A stretch of 64,000 bases of DNA from Polydactylus sextarius (GCA_016801845.1 CM028928.1:10956827-11020826), one strand, 5' to 3'. Positions 36,621 to 52,106 are shown, counted from the first letter of the stretch. Notes: generated by a model from the sequence alone, not told the origin. Program-made: numbers and translations.

Positions 36621-37787
36621 ATACAGCATTACAGACTTAGATTTGTCTTCTGTTGGACAGAGATCTTAGATCATTGCACATATTTGTACCTGCAATCTTT
36701 TACAGCCACTAGTGCTGTTAAAAAACATTTTTCATTCAGTAGTTTTAGCTGCAAGATGCTGTCGATCAGGTTTACAAAAATGCAGCTGACAGTCTTTTCC
36801 AGTTCTTCATTTCTACATCTAACTTAACATCTTTCACCTCTTAGTGTGACCAGCAGCTCCAGCAGCAGAGAACAAACAGAATGCTGTACCACTAACCAGA
36901 ATGCACAGTCATCTTTGAATCACGCTTTGAAACTGCTCAAGTCCTTTATCACACATTACCAAATGTGAAAGGCTACTTGTCATTATTTGACCAGTCAAAG
37001 GCTTCTTCTTCCTATTATGTTGTCCTGAACATTGGTAAGCTGTGTATCAACACAATATTTGTCCAGAATATCCCACAGGACCTGTTTCATTTGGTAATAA
37101 ACTGAAATGGTTCTAAAAGATATTGCATTTCATATTTTTTATAACTGTGTTCCGTCTGATTAAACTGTAATAAATCATGCATTGCCATTGTTTCATAATC
37201 ATCAGCTAGAAACTTGGGCCTAATCATCGCACAGTACTTTCATATCCATTCCATTGAGGTCACACTAATGTGGTGCATTAATGTTTAATTTTTTTCCCTG
37301 AACTGATGTCATCAACAATACTGTTTAGAGACTGAACTGCATTTGCATTCACATCAGCTTATTGTAACTGATCCATACATCTGTGGTTTCACAGTAAGTA
37401 AAACTAGTACCCAGTTCATTTCCCCGTCAGTTCATGAGGCGGCTGTCTATTGCACTGTCAGTTACTTTCATGTCATATACTCAATATTACCTCAAATGAC
37501 TTATTTGAAGCTAAAGTGCAGCAGTAGTTTAGCATCAGCTCGGTAAATAATAATGATTAGCATATCTGCTAGAAGAATACAATACTAACCATCCGTGGAA
37601 AGAATATGCAAACAAAACTAAATGTACTGGTATGCAGAGGAAGCAGTAGCTTTGCCAAAAAAACATTCTACATTTTTATCCTTGTCACAGTGAGGAGGCC
37701 CCTGAAATGTTGTTAAAGTCAGAGGTCGCCAGATCATATCTTGTCCATGTGAAAAGAAGGGGAAAGGGAGTGAAAGTGGTTGGTGGC

Positions 37788-37788
<1 letters not shown>

Positions 37789-37815
<27 letters not shown>
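37789..37815. repeat. poly-A tract (27 bases)
   Basis: An uninterrupted A run, possibly a retroposon tail. No body is recognised upstream. Confidence 0.85.
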
Positions 37816-37818
<3 letters not shown>

Positions 37819-40800
37819 AGAGGAGGAAGGAATGATAGAGGAAAGTTCATTTCAGGAATCTGTAACATTGCTGACTTCATCTGTCAGAATTGCAGCTTCT
37901 GGGCTTCCAGACAAACTGTATGTCTCTGCTATATTATCAGTATGTTCCTTAATAGCTTCACTTAAACATTATGTAAAGCAGTAAAATGGAAAGTCACGAA
38001 GAGTTATTTGTCAGTCACAGACTGCGTCAGTCACGAGTCCACCACATTTAACTGCCATCAAGGATGCTCACCCAACTCCTTAGAGTTATTAACCTGTTCA
38101 CTTGCAAAGATGTAATTGTGCTAAAATCTCCTCTATTTTTTGACTCATCAATGCTTCCTCCTAAGCAAACAACTATTTGACAGAGGTGATGGTCATTACA
38201 ACACTGCGCATAATATTAACAAAAGACAAACATTCATCTGTCTCTCAACCACCAAACCAGATCAGTCAGTGATGCAGAAAAACTTGTGCTTTACAGATGC
38301 AGAATGTAAAAATGTGAAGTCGTGTCTGAGTCATTGATTGTATGAAAAACAGAAAGCCAGCACTTGATCAAATAAATGAAATCAGCAGTGTTACATGTCC
38401 AATGTTTAAAAAGGACCAAAGGGAGGGATATGACATATGTAGATATTGACAAAGACTCCTGGTCATAATAATATGGTCGACCAACACGGCAATTACATGC
38501 TATACTGACAATTCATTATACATGAAATGTATTATACATGAAATGAGATATTTCATGTGAAAGTGATGCTCTCAGATGTAAAACATCAGCATGTACGGTA
38601 AATGTGTCACATGTGAAATAGAGCTGTGAATTACAGAATTATGAGACACATGTTGTAAGGAGTAGAGCTCAGGATTTATGTACGTAAGGGTTTAATAACA
38701 ACATGAGTTGGATTTGTCATGACATACAAGTTTTACATTTAGTTTTCTGAGCTGTCTGGGTAAAAGTGAGAAAGAAAACATGTCTTGCATAATTTGCCTG
38801 TGTTGTCATTTTAACAGCACACGCTGAAATTGAATTGCTGCCCCGTGGTGCAGGAAAAAAACAGTAGACATTATTAAAACATACATAACATTATTTAAAC
38901 ATACAGGACATTACTAAAGGATGGTGCAGTGGTAAAAGATCTGATGAATTATAGAATAAACAATCTGTATTAAAAGAATTTTAAAAATTAAAAAGGAAAA
39001 GGAACTTTTCACGTTTAGAGACAGTTAAGGTGCTGACTGGATCACAGAGTTCTTTTTGTCTTGTCTTACTTAATCTGCAGATTGCTTGTCTGGATTTATT
39101 AGCCATAAGTGGAATCTCTTCCTCAACATTAACATCATAAAATGGGCTCACTCATTGTTTTGTGGATGACTAAAGTGAGTTCTTTCAGTACAAGACATGA
39201 CAGCTTATTCACAACTGTTTCAATGCTTATAAGAAGGCGTGACAAGATGTGCAGCTATTTCTTGTCTGGTCATATAAAGTGATGCTGCTGCAGTCTTTAC
39301 CTCAGTGTGATGGCATTCATTTCAGATGTGGCAGGTCTAACCTTGAAAGACAGACACAGGTGACACAAGTGTTTATTCAAACACGAGACAGATGTGCATA
39401 TTTATTGTACATAATAAAAAGTGCATGTCTAAAAAAGAAAAAAAAAGGTTGTGAATTCATAGAGAAGTGGGAGAATATATGTTTAAGCTTTACAGATGGT
39501 GTAGAAAGAGTTAATCGCTAAAAACAAGAAGGTGGTGAGGGTGGAGGGTGACAGATGGTCCACTCCTGTGAAGAGCTCTGCTGTTTTCTTAATTCTCACT
39601 CACCTTGTTCATCCTCCATTTCTCTGCATTCATTCACTCTTCACCTTTGTTTTTCACCTGCTTAAGTATCCACGTCTTCATTCAAATATCAACGAGATCG
39701 TTTTTATTATTACTGCAATATCAAATGACCAGAGAAACAGTCAGTCAAACCTGTGTTTTAGAGATGCTCTGACGGTCTGGCAGAGCAATCGAACAACATA
39801 GTAGATAATCTCTGGCTTCTCATGATTTGTCCTGACTTTTATTCCCTAGTGAAACTCTGAGTATCTGGTATCAGATTCAGTATCACTTTATCCTGTTACA
39901 CTCACCACACCATATTTTATTTAAGGGTAGACTACAAATCCAGTGTTGTGTCTGAAATTACTCCCTACAGAACATTATATTTGCATAATATACAGCCATT
40001 TAATTGAATATCTAAATACTATGTAAATTTATCCACTTTACAGTATGATACCCTCAAACATTTCACAATAGAACTGAAAAGTAGTGTATTGTATGCAGCA
40101 CTTTGTGATAATAATCCGACAATATAATGCTTTGTTTTAAATGTGAAAATGACCATTTCTGCACTTCAACAGCTCACAGTGATCTCACAAAATGGTGATG
40201 ATAAGTATGTGTCTTACATCTTAATTTACTTCTCACGACTGCATTAACTACCAAGTGTCTCCATCTAAAAAAAGTTTAGATAGAGTGAATGCTGGAGTGA
40301 TTTTATAAACAGCTCAGGCTCCAGGAGATAACCTTAACAACACCACTATGATGTCATCACTGTAGGGTCTACTAGTTCTATTCTTGTTCTCAAAATGGCT
40401 GTAGTTCTGTTATACAACTGTTTACACAGGATGAGGAGCAGTAGTCTCCTTCCAACGAGTAAACCGATCTTCACGTTTAAAATTAGTGCAGTGCAGTCCA
40501 CATTTACAAGTAAAACAGTGCTAATGTTGTCAAACTGAGCCACAAGCACAAAGTACTGACCGCATTTACAACCAGACATAGATAGACATTACTGCCAGAT
40601 ACTCACTTCTCAGACATGTCAGTGACTCTTGGCTGATGTAGTAAGGATCAGCAGCTTAAGGTGTGATCTTCTTGAGTCTGACAGGACCAGTGTCTTATCT
40701 TACATACCAGGAATTCTCAGAGTCTTTCTGCTGGCACGACACCACAGATCATATATTAAGCAGAAGAACCAGAGGCTACATGGATGGGCCACAATATGAA

Positions 40801-42279
40801 AAAAAAAAAAAACAATGATCAGTTACAAAATTAAATCTTTAAGTCTTTACACTGAACATATTGTTAATTAAAGCAGTTTGTACTCAGAGATTCCAGTATA
40901 CTGATTTGTGGAGTTGCTGTTTGGATTAAATGTCCAAACTATTTTATAACTGCATTCACCTTAGTAAAATGGGAAACAGTAAAAGAACCAGTATACCAGT
41001 ATGCTTCAAATGAAATCATTGTCAGATTGCCAATAGCACACCCCCCTGCTTCACATCTTTCTGAATTTAGACTTGGCTGGCCTACAGCTTTGCAAAGCCA
41101 ACAATCGCAGTTCTTACTCATTGATGTGTCGTGTGTTGGAGAGTAAAGAGAAATTCCAATCTTCTTTCTTCATTCCTAACACAGCTACGTCTGTCACTTT
41201 TACAGTAAACACATCCTCAAAAGATCACAGAGCAAACAGTCTCTCAGAGAGTAAAACATTAACCATGTCAAAGGCTGCATTTTAGTTACAACAACAGCAT
41301 CTTGGTTATACATCTTGGTTGACTACTCCAGACCGGTAGACCTTAGTAACTACTAACTTGTTTTTGTTTGCAGAGAATGTAGAATAGAGAAGAATAGAAG
41401 ATTAACAGACAGTGAAAGCACAGTACTGATAAGTTGAGAAAGAATGGAACAGAAGATGCCAGTGTGGCTTGCATAAAGCAAAACCATTCAATAGGTGAGA
41501 CACTGCCTCAATGTTATACTGACATTGATCTGTACTCCTTAAGATATCAGTCACGTCAGCTGTCCCAAGGCAAATGGCGACCCAGCGTTCAGTACTACTG
41601 TAACTGAAGAAGCACAAATTAGAACTGAAATAGGGTCTGGAGAAGAAGGCAGTGAAGGACAAGAAAGACAAACAGGCAGAGACACGAACAAATTCTGACA
41701 AAGAGGGGAAGGAATGTAGATAGAGTGAAAGGAGGACAACAACAGAAATGTATGTGAGGATATTATTATGACTGTGCATTTAGAATGGGGGCAGAAGGCA
41801 ATGAGAACCAATACAATTACTAAACATCAGCAAGAAATCAAACGTTGACAAGGCAGAGGATGAGATACAATTAAGGTTGAGGTATAATTCAATATGTGCT
41901 TGTTGTGGTGCTTATTTCTCCAATAATTTTATCTCTGCAGTTGTTGTATAGTCATTTTCCACCAAATACATTTATCTGAACACTTGACAACAACAAATAA
42001 CACATTCTCTAACAAGCCTATTATTTCAAAGCTACAACAATGTTCTGAAAATACAAAAACACTATATCAGTTGCTCAGACACATTTTGCTTTGTAAAGCA
42101 TGATGATGATGAGGCAGTGTTACTTAAAAGTAGTCTGCAAAGTGTATAATAAAATGTTTATCACAAATTGAGTTTACTAAGGTGCATCTAGTCACAGTTT
42201 GTTTCAATTCATAGTGTGACAATAATCAGTTTGTAATGAACAAAAGCTTTCAAGCAACTGTAAAATGGAAAAAGTGGAG

Positions 42280-42995
42280 CTCAGTTGAGTCAAGAACAAA
42301 GATTATCTGTGATTACTTTAAGAAATGAGGGTCAACCTTTGAGATAAACTGGAAGAGCTTTACAAGTGCCTCTCACTATTGTGGCCAACATTGAAGAGGT
42401 TTAAAGAAACAGGCACTCATGAGAATAAGTTCTTATGAGTCCAACATTTGCGGAACCATAAATTGACAGAAATACAATGGTGTAAGAAGCACTGATGTTT
42501 CATCTTTACTGTTCAAAAAAGGTTGTGCATTGCTGCCTAATGTGAGGAGTTGCAGCAAATAAATTACTGTCAACAGTAAGAAAATAACAAGAAAAAATTT
42601 TCCTGAGCTAAGAAGCCCAAAACTGGACATCTCAGGACTGGAAGTGTTATGGACTGATTGGTTCAAATCAAAGAGTGTCTGTAAGGTGCAGGAAGGATGG
42701 GCACAAGAGTTCATCCCTACTGTGAAACATGGAAGAGGCAGTGTGATGGTCTAGGAGTGTTTTGCCAACACAGTTGCCAATTTCCACAAAACATTTGGTA
42801 TCTTGAACCAACATGACTATCACAGAAATATGCTGTTCCATCAGGGCTACAGTTAATTGGACATTCCTTCATTTCCTAGCAAAACTCAAAACGTTCTAAA
42901 AAGTTGTGAAGGGAAGTGATGAACTACTGAAATTAATGATCAGGCCTCCACAGTCACCAGATCTCAACTACGCAGAGCGAATATGGATGAACTTG
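42280..42995 (+). pseudogene. degenerate Tc1/mariner-like transposase
   Basis: Broken-frame translation gives an N-terminal helix-turn-helix segment (V-P-L-T-I-V-A-N-I-x-x-R-F-K-E-T-G-T-H-E-N, near 42370-42430). Further on it gives the C-terminal catalytic-core landmark R-P-P-Q-S-P-D-L-N-Y-A-E-R-I-W (near 42944-42988), the equivalent of the family's W-P-x-x-S-P-D-L-N-P-I-E. Stops and frameshifts interrupt it, so it cannot make an active protein. Confidence 0.65.
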
Positions 42996-43033
42996 ACAGA
43001 AAATTCATGGCAAAGCAACAAAAACAATGATTG

Positions 43034-43070
43034 TTACAATGCTGCTGGGGAATCTTGGGTCCTGGCATTT
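43034..43070 (+). mobile_element. short fragment of the 14364-type DNA transposon family
   Basis: ATGCTGCTGGGGAATCTTGG and the following GTCCTGGCATT match an internal stretch that I recall from the autonomous relatives of the 14364-14970 element. It is very short and may be part of a mosaic with the neighbouring transposase remnant. Confidence 0.35.
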
Positions 43071-46000
43071 ATCTTTGTAAATTAAAAAATAATGTGACAC
43101 AGAAAATGAAGAAGATTAAAGCAACTTCTAATATAAATATGAATACAGTTATTGTGACATAGGTACATACAATAGTTTTACATTACCATCCCTAGCAGAC
43201 TCTGTCCTGCTATAGAGTTTGATAATATCAGGTAGAAAGGAGGACATAGCATCTCACACTAACATACTGCACTGCTTTCTCATTAGAATGTGGTTTATGT
43301 CCCTTGTGGCTGTGCTCTGTGGCAACCTGTCTCACTGTACCAAATGCATGTGCACACAAACACATACAAAGACATGGGATACTCATATATTCAGACTGAA
43401 TTAATAAGAGATAGCTTATATTTTATTTTTTATAAATGATGGGAATTAAAAACCCATTCTCTGCTTTAAAAAAAGAAAATCTCATACTATATCCACCTAA
43501 CTATAATATACTATATATTTACTTTCTTTATGACATTTGCTCCCTTTTCACATGTATATTTTTCACACTTTCCAGTTTCTTTCCTACAGAAGTGAGACAC
43601 TTATAGAGTGTACACACAGTGTTATTCAGTTCAAGCTTGCAATTATGCAGTGTGATTTTCAACTTGTTAGCACGTTTTGTAACCCCCATGTGAAAGGGTT
43701 TATTCTGTTGAATCCAGGCTTTTCAAGAAATATCAGACGGATCAGGGTCAGGTTTTTTTGCCACATTAAATGGCACTGTATCATATTGACACGAATGCTG
43801 CTGCATTGACACACATGCAAAAAAAGAAAAAAAAAAGCTATTTATTATATGTGCAAATAGTGACAAACATACCACAAATACTAACATTAGACACATTAGA
43901 TTCTAACACTCACATACCCAGTGACTTAACTGAAAACATCCTTTTCTCATCACCTTTCTCCTGTTGTTATTTGTCATATTTAAATACACCTTCAGTCAAC
44001 ATGTAGTATATCTTAACAAAACCCACCATGTGCATCCTTCCGAATGAACAAATGTGTTAAAAGCATTCTCTTCCTGCCTGGAAAGAAATAAGCCTTCTCC
44101 ATTTGTCCTCAAACTGTAATTGAAATACACGCAGTAGCCTTCAGCTACTGTCTGTGTAGCACAGCTCTGCACAATGCAGAGGAAAGATCGTACTGAATGT
44201 ATTTCACTTCCACACAAAGAAAACACAGGCAGTTATCTTACACGGGTTAGAGTGCATAAAATAGTTTTTGTGCCCTTTCATTCATCATCCATGGGCTGCT
44301 TTTTGACACAGACAGCTATCATCTTAGTGGTTGTGTATTTTGATGTTGTTTATGTAGCATCTAACAGCCCAACATCCTGTGTACACCAGTTATCAAAAAG
44401 GATGTGACAGTAAGTTAAAGAGTATGAATTACTGCGTTCATATGTTCAAAATGTGAAATTTTTGTAATCAATGTAAAAACAACTCCATAGTATAAACTGT
44501 ATAACACTGGAATTAGGTTTGTTTACAATAGAAAACTTGCTGACTGTAGTAACTGACCTCACTTAACTTTAAATGTCAACTGAAACCACAAGAATAAATG
44601 CAATTGCTAATCGTGTCCCCAACCACCACACCCATTTCTCCAAAATGTGCCCTCTTCAAATTATTCTTGTTTTCTCCGTGTTGACACAATCTGCTCTGTA
44701 TTCCACAAGATCACACTGCAGTAATCTAAAACTGGGTTGGATAATTTGGGGCCCTGGGGGTAGGGCACAGTTAAAGGGTCATCCCAGGCCCTTGTTTCCC
44801 ACCAATCCTTTGCCCCCAGCTGGATTTTCCACGGCAGCAGTGGTGGTGGTGTTACTATTTATAAAAGCAGTAATAACACAGCAGAACAGGGACTGCTTCC
44901 TCCCACCAGCACACATCTGTGTCCTTGGTGCTCTCTTCACTGCATTGCTTTATGAGCCTTTACTGTCAATGTATAGTATGATGATCAGATATTGGAAACT
45001 GGGAGAAATAATTATACTGTTTGTTCTTTTTTAACTCGTTTGCATATTGTAGTGAGGTTTAATCTATTCACTTAGGGTTGTAAGTCAATTGTTTAGGTAT
45101 TTGGTTATATTTATTGCTGTTTCAAGTTTGTTGACATTACTGTTATGGGAAATTCACCTGAAACTCTTCCCCTGCTATATCCAGGAGTTAAGTAGTAAAA
45201 TTCCCTGTAGTTTAAAGGTTTTAGGTGATGGACTAGAACAATGTCTAGAATAAATATCAAGGGGAGATTCTCTACTACAGAGTCATATAAACATGAGTAG
45301 TTGGCTAATCAATGTTCTTTCATTTGGTTAAACAGATTCCCTCATTTGCTCTCACTATGTTTATATGTGTGTACTACTGACTCATCTCACATGGCATACA
45401 CTGAGACCTGGAATTCATTACTTGTCAGTCTTATCATTCATTAAGCTGGAATGTTCCTAGTGACAGGCTGCCAGTAACGAACTCCAGCTCTATTTTAACA
45501 CTGACGTTTCAGTGTTAGAATATTTTTTTAAAGGATCACTGGAAAGCATTGATAAAGGAGTGCATTTGCGAGCTTTTTAACTTACCAAATCATGCAGGAA
45601 CAAAGTTCTTGAACAAAAGTCTTAGTAGTCTTCTTAGTCTTCTTCTTCTTAGTAAGAAGAAAGAATGAACAGTTCTATAGATGTTAACAGCCACACACTG
45701 ACTGTTAATTAGAACTGCAGCCACAGAGCAGCTGAGGATAGCTGGTTGATGTTACTGGAGACTGTAGAGTTGGAACATTACGGTACAGTGAATGTGGTCC
45801 TTTCTTCCTGGGAGGAAACTGCTTTGACGTTTAATTAAACATCTGTCGATGTTGTGTAATGTAATGCAGATTTATATCTGTGTGTTTAAAGTGTTTAGCT
45901 TAGACTGGGTTGAGTGTTTCCAAATATTAAAATAAAATCAAGTGTCAAACTAAAGTCAGTAATATAACACATATTTGAACTTGTGAAATATAACCACTCA

Positions 46001-49000
46001 TTGATAAATATCTTAATGATTCAAGAAGGGAAGGATGATTCAGTATTTCCTTCGTGTAATCGATCCTGATGCTTCACAGTATCGGTGACCAAAAAGATAG
46101 AAAGCTTTGTGCAGTTTAATCTAATTAAATATAAAAGCTCCAAGAAAGGCTTCTGTTACTCAGTCAAAACCTTATATCTATTTGTGTCAGCACTGATGTA
46201 TAGTATGCTATTTTTTATTTGAACTTTAACAGGTAAATTTCATTTCTGGCCACATTCTCACTGTAGTTTTCTGGGCCTTAATTCAGGTCAATTCTTAGAG
46301 CTGAAGCAGATAGAGCTATAGACAGAGTGGAAACAGGTCACAGAGAGGTCATCAGTTCTAAGCATATAATATATTTGGTCATATTTTGTTAAGAAGTGCC
46401 CCTTGTTCTTTGATTTGATACTGTTCTAATTAAACCCCTTGTCTTTCCTCTATGTTTAGCTGTTATTCTGATGAATTAAATACAATTTACTTTAATAAAG
46501 CACCAATAACATCATCATAATAATAACAACTCATGTCATACTCACGACTTTTCTACAATTTCTATTCAGGTTTTTTTTTTTTTTTTCAACTTCAGGCACA
46601 GACGTTTCACATAAAAACCATTAAATAACTCAACGAGCATAATTGTTTCATTTGTGGAGGGCTTTTAATTTGAAATATTTGTAACAGTTATTATTTTAAT
46701 GACAGCTATGTAACAGGGATATGAAAGTGGATGGAATTTGTATTAAGAAGTGAATGAAAACTCACAGTAGTAAGTGGGAAGTGTGATATGACTATTGTTG
46801 TACTGACTGAATCAGTTAAATTTTGTTTTATATTGTTTCATAATGTACAGCTATTGGAGGAGAAAGTATGTATTAATACACTAGCAGCTTAGCTTTTTTT
46901 TTAGTATTGTTTTAGTTTGTATTGCAAAGATGTTGATTCACTCAATTATTTAATGATGTAATGTCCAGGATGGTGGATGGTTGGATGGTGAGCAGCACCA
47001 CTCAGATGGTGAGATTTGGCTGAGAGCAATGATAGGTTCAGTGTAACTCCAAGTCCCATTGGTGTGTCCAGACCAAACAATTTTTTTTTTTGCCTTGAGT
47101 TACTTGTACAATTACAACCACTAATTGTTTTGGACTGCAAATATTCACTTTTAACAGCCAATTGGTTCACACACTCTGGAAAGCTGGGTGTAACACCATA
47201 ACCACAGCCATAAGTAATACGTCCATATTATAAAACCTGATGTGGTATTCCTGCTGCATTCTCTTTTTTTCCTCCAAGCCCTGTTGTTTTTTGGTCTGTC
47301 TCTAAAGTCCTGAGGTTGTATCCTTCACCTCCAAATGCCTATAGATATCTGCGATAAGCTCATCCAGCATTTCTTGATTCTATCCTTCATATCTTGATTT
47401 CTTGATTCTGTGTGGCTTTAGCGTCAAGCAAAATTTTTTTTTAATTTTTTTTTTTGCTGAAGTTCAAGTATTTTCAACTTATCCAAGCACATCTTTCCAT
47501 CTAACCCTGCTCTATAATTGAAAATGATACTGAAATCTCACTTTCTACAACATAGGACTTTAACTTTTGGAGCTTTTGCAGTGAAAGCTTGGTGACATGA
47601 CCAGAGTAGTGGGAGCAGCGAGGGGGAGTAGAATAATACAATTTCTGAATAGATTTAATGATATTTCATCTGCAATACATGAAACATAGGCTGACATTAT
47701 TCTTGTCACATTGATTTTTGACATTATTTTCTACCAGATCATCAACTGGGTCTTTCAAAGGATTGAGCCCTCACATTGAGACACAGCTATTGTTTCCTGT
47801 GGATCTTCTGTAATTTAGATCCTGCGTGGGCATGTGGCAGCCTCTGCCAGTAACTGCTTAAACTATTCCAAACAGGCAAGTAATTGCTGAATGTAAACTA
47901 TTGTAGAGAAGAAAAAAAGATAATCTAATGATCTAAAGTTTTGCGAGTTTTCACTTGAAATAAAATTTGAGTAAAATCTAACATGTACTGTCACTGTATT
48001 GGTGGACATCCTTTGATGTATACCAATAAAACTGCTGTTTGTTTACATTTGGGCCAGTGGACCAGTATTCTACCTGTTCCCAGGTTTATTTATTTTATGT
48101 TTCTGAGTTTATGGGATACAAGTCCATCAAAAACCAAAGGGAAAATCTAATGAGGCAGAAAGTGCTGACCAAAACACTTCTCTGTTGCTTGCATTTGTCA
48201 TTCTGTTCATCAGCATAAAATTAGTCTGTTTCTCTGTCTTCAGTCTACCACCCACATCTTATTGTCAGCGTTTTCACAGCATGGACCCTGCATCAGTGCC
48301 CTTTACTTCCTGTGTAACATACTGAATAATTATTCATATTACTTTCTGTTCCTCAGCTACAGTCAGACTTTTGTAGCTATATATTCTGTGTTTGGTTTGT
48401 TGAAGTTGTCACTGAGAATCAGATTTTGTCTTAACTTCAGTTTCAAAATAATGCATGTTAATACTGCAACAATTGTTACTGCCACAGGTTAACTGAAGGG
48501 CAACAGTGTCATCCTTGTGTATCCTTGTTTATATTAGCCATGTTGGTTTTACTGATATAATGACATGATATTTGATCATTAGAGGAAAATATATCATGCT
48601 CAGTGTGATGTCGTGCCTTTTTCTCTAGTGCCAGCATCAGGTTGATATTCATGGTTTTGAGTGAAATGTCTCAAAATGTCAATGAGAATTTCACTGAACA
48701 CCATCATTAGGAATTTCTGTTACTCCAATATATTGGGTTGTTTCCAAATGGGACCATGTGTCTTATGGCTTACATTTACTTTCAACACCACCTCTAGCAA
48801 TTCATAAAGGGCAAAATCTTAATGAGAAAAGTATGACAAACTGCCCACTGAATTATGGGAATAATATCATCTCTGAGGGATCGCATGTATGGCATGTGGT
48901 TCCTTCTACTCCATCACCAAAGAAAATATTAACACAGAAAAAAGCAGATCGACAGCGGATTTTATCAGGAGAAGATAAGCCCTGACTTTGTTCTAAGATG

Positions 49001-50127
49001 TAAGATGTGAATATTCTCCTTGATATTTCTCCAATCAAAAATAACATTCACATCAATTCCATTAACGTTGACCTTTTCCTCCTGGATTCTGTGATTTTGG
49101 TTTGGTTTTCACAGAGAGGCCGACGTCCAGCTCTCTAATGAAATGTTCCACACAGCAATAACGTGACGTCATGATGTTATGCATTAGTTTACTCTGAGGT
49201 CAGCATCCTGTCTTTAAAAGTTACCAGCATAAAAGGTAAAATGTTGGTTGGTTGGTGGTAAGTCCTAACTCTATGTGACTTGAAGATTGTTTAGATGTTC
49301 TGACACTCCAGCCTTGTGGGAGTATCCCACTGGGATGCTTCTGGCAGCTCCTGTTGTTTTAGCAGTGTGAGACCTTGACTTAAGTGCTATGACACATAAG
49401 ACTCCCTGATCTTCCCTGCTACTGTTGCTGTACCTCTCTATCCTGCCCTCTTTATCACGATAAGATGTTGTGCTTTAAGTAGATGACTCCTCGCTAGTGA
49501 TCTTTGATTATGTTATGTTATTAAGTGGTTACGGTAAAAAGTGATATGATGGTCTGTTTGAGTGGGTTTCCTGTAAGCTGCAGTCTTTATCTTTACCCTT
49601 ACCATGTTTTTATCAGTTCATGGTGTCAGCTGAGAAGCCACAGTTTCTTAAATGTTAGGTTTGGTTTTATTTGTATTATATACTGTAAATGTTGTGTAGA
49701 TACTTTTAGTCTGCTTTGCCTTTAACTAATCTGCATTGTTGAGAAGGCCTCCAAAGTCACTCTCAAGGAAATGAAGTTTTATCTGTCCTTGCTTCTGCTG
49801 CAGTGTTTCATTTCTACACTCTGAGCACAGATGCTCTAACTGCTGGCTCTACTCATGACTTTATGACACCTCATTTTAAAATGATAATTGTGTGCATTCT
49901 GGTACCTTATTCTCCAAATCTAAACCCTGATATACTCTGCAATTTGTGCCAGTTTTGTTCAGGCACACATGGAAGAGTAAGGTTTTATGGAATGGATTTC
50001 TATTATTGGATTTTGTCCACATGTACGATTGTGTACAGATCAGTACATGTGTCATGTACAAAACATATTTCCACACTAAAATGAGGATAAAACAGCTTAT
50101 GAAGTTTTATGTGTAGTGATACTATCC

Positions 50128-50352
50128 AACCGTCCATCATCTATATTACCTATCTTTGAAGGGCTGAGAATACTGAACTGTTCAGGGTCACCAGTCTATC
50201 ACAGAGCCATATAAAGATACACACACCAGACACATTCATAGTCACACCTGCAGGCAATTCAGTTAACCTAACCTTCATGTCTATGGACTATGGGAGGAAA
50301 CTGGAGTACCTAGAGAAAATCCCAACAGACAAACCCATAAGGTTTTTGCTTT
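50128..50352 (+). repeat. common teleost dispersed repeat
   Basis: The order of landmarks is CCGTCCATCATCTATATTAC, then GGTCACCAGTCTATCACAGA, then CACACCTGCAGGCAATTCAG, then TTAACCTAACCTTCATGTCT, then ATGGGAGGAAACTGGAGTAC. This is the recognisable skeleton of a very abundant fish repeat. Its class is not assigned here. Confidence 0.75.
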
Positions 50353-52106
50353 GAGGCGATGGCACCACAAAAATATATAGTTTATGCTGCATTTATAGAA
50401 CAACTAAATTTTTAACATTTTACTGCTATTATTACATGCTACAACAAACTTTAATGAAGATGAAAAAATACACTAGCACTTGCATGTGTATGATCAATGC
50501 AGGTAATGCAGCCTTTTGGAGTGTCCCCTCTATTTGTGAAAAATAAATAACATACAGCAAACCACTGTTGTGTATGAACATAAAATACAACTACACCATC
50601 TTTTTTTTTTGGATGAATAGCCAGTAAAGGGTAGTGTTTTCACCTAATATGATTTCTGTTTCTGAACATCACAACATATCTTCTTTATATTAAGGTTGTA
50701 ACATGTGACTTGTGATTTTCATACTGCACTACAGACTGTAGTCCATCTATGAGATGGAAGCAATATCTGGATTTTTAGTAGTTCTTTCTAACATAAGTAT
50801 ATTGTTCCAGAAATGGACAAGACAAGAATGTGTTGTAGAAATACTTGTTCATGCTCATATAAGTGTTGGGAGTTGCATTCCACCCAACAAGGCTGCTGGG
50901 TTTGTGGATTTTAAATACCAGTCTATTTGTCTTCATCAGCTTTGTTGACCAGTTCTGTTTCAAAGTGACTTGCTCCCATAAATTTGTTCAGCAGGGATGG
51001 GTGAGTGTCTAGAGACAGGGCAGGATAATGTGTTGTTTTCCTCCCCGAAGTAGCTAAATGTTTTTTCCAAACGCAGTTTGGGTTAAGACGATCACATGCT
51101 ATAAATACTCACAGTTTAGAAGGTTATGTTATTTCTTGAACTTTCTCAGGGAGGGGAACAGAGAGAGTGTCTGTAGGGCCATGTTTCCCTCTTACTGGAA
51201 ACTTTTGGTGAGCAGTTTAAGTGACTTTCAATGTCCACCACAAAGTGCAAAGTTTCCAGTCGATAAGTGTCTTCTAATCAGTGTGGGATAGGTGACTTAT
51301 ACACTTTGTTGGGAGGTTTCCACAGTGTGTATTTGAAAATAGACAACAGGACACGATGTACCAAGTAATCTTAAATGATAATTCACATTTTTTACAAACT
51401 GTACCAGTTTCATCAATCATTTCTAACAGGTATGATTTCATTGATCTCACAAAAACATCTTACAAAAGCAGCGTCACAGCTATGAAGTCTGGCACGTCAA
51501 GAATTGAATCAGATGATCAGACAGGTTGGAAGCCAACCAACAGTTTATCCAGATTATCAGCACCATTTTATTTAAGAGGTCAAAATGAAAGTAAGCACAC
51601 TTGGAATGTCTCTAATAATACTGATTCCTCAGAGGAAAGCTACATTAAGCACAGTAGGTGAAGGTTGAAGCAGGAAGTGGAAACTGTAAACAATGCTGGA
51701 TAGGAACAATATCATTTTTGTTTTTCGTTTAATTCACCATTTTACCACAATGTTTTCACCCTAATTAGTTTGGTTAACTGATTGGTTTGTCTCTAAATTA
51801 TCTTGATTATCTGATTGTTTGTACTTGTTAACTTCTTTAATTTCAATACCACTGTGTTTCACTTGGTTTCACCAGTTAACCTGGTATTGTGTTTTATACA
51901 GTTCAGTTTTCATTTTATATTCAGTTTGGGGGTTGTTCTAGACACTTAATTAACTGTCTGAACAGTGTGGCTGCTGGATGATGAATTTCTCAACATTTTA
52001 TTGGTATTGATCCTCTGGTCACCAGTATGACCAGAGGATTTTGAAATCCATCACAGGAGTTTTACAGGTTTAAAAGAGGCTCAGTATCTATCTAAAAGGA
52101 CACTAG

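Noticed and set aside
36441..36827. 128-codon plus-strand open frame
   Set aside because: It overlaps the minus-strand LINE reverse transcriptase fragment and is explained by it.
44573..45034. 153-codon open frame with hydrophobic stretches
   Set aside because: No splice or promoter context, no recognised domain, composition like the flanks. Likely chance.
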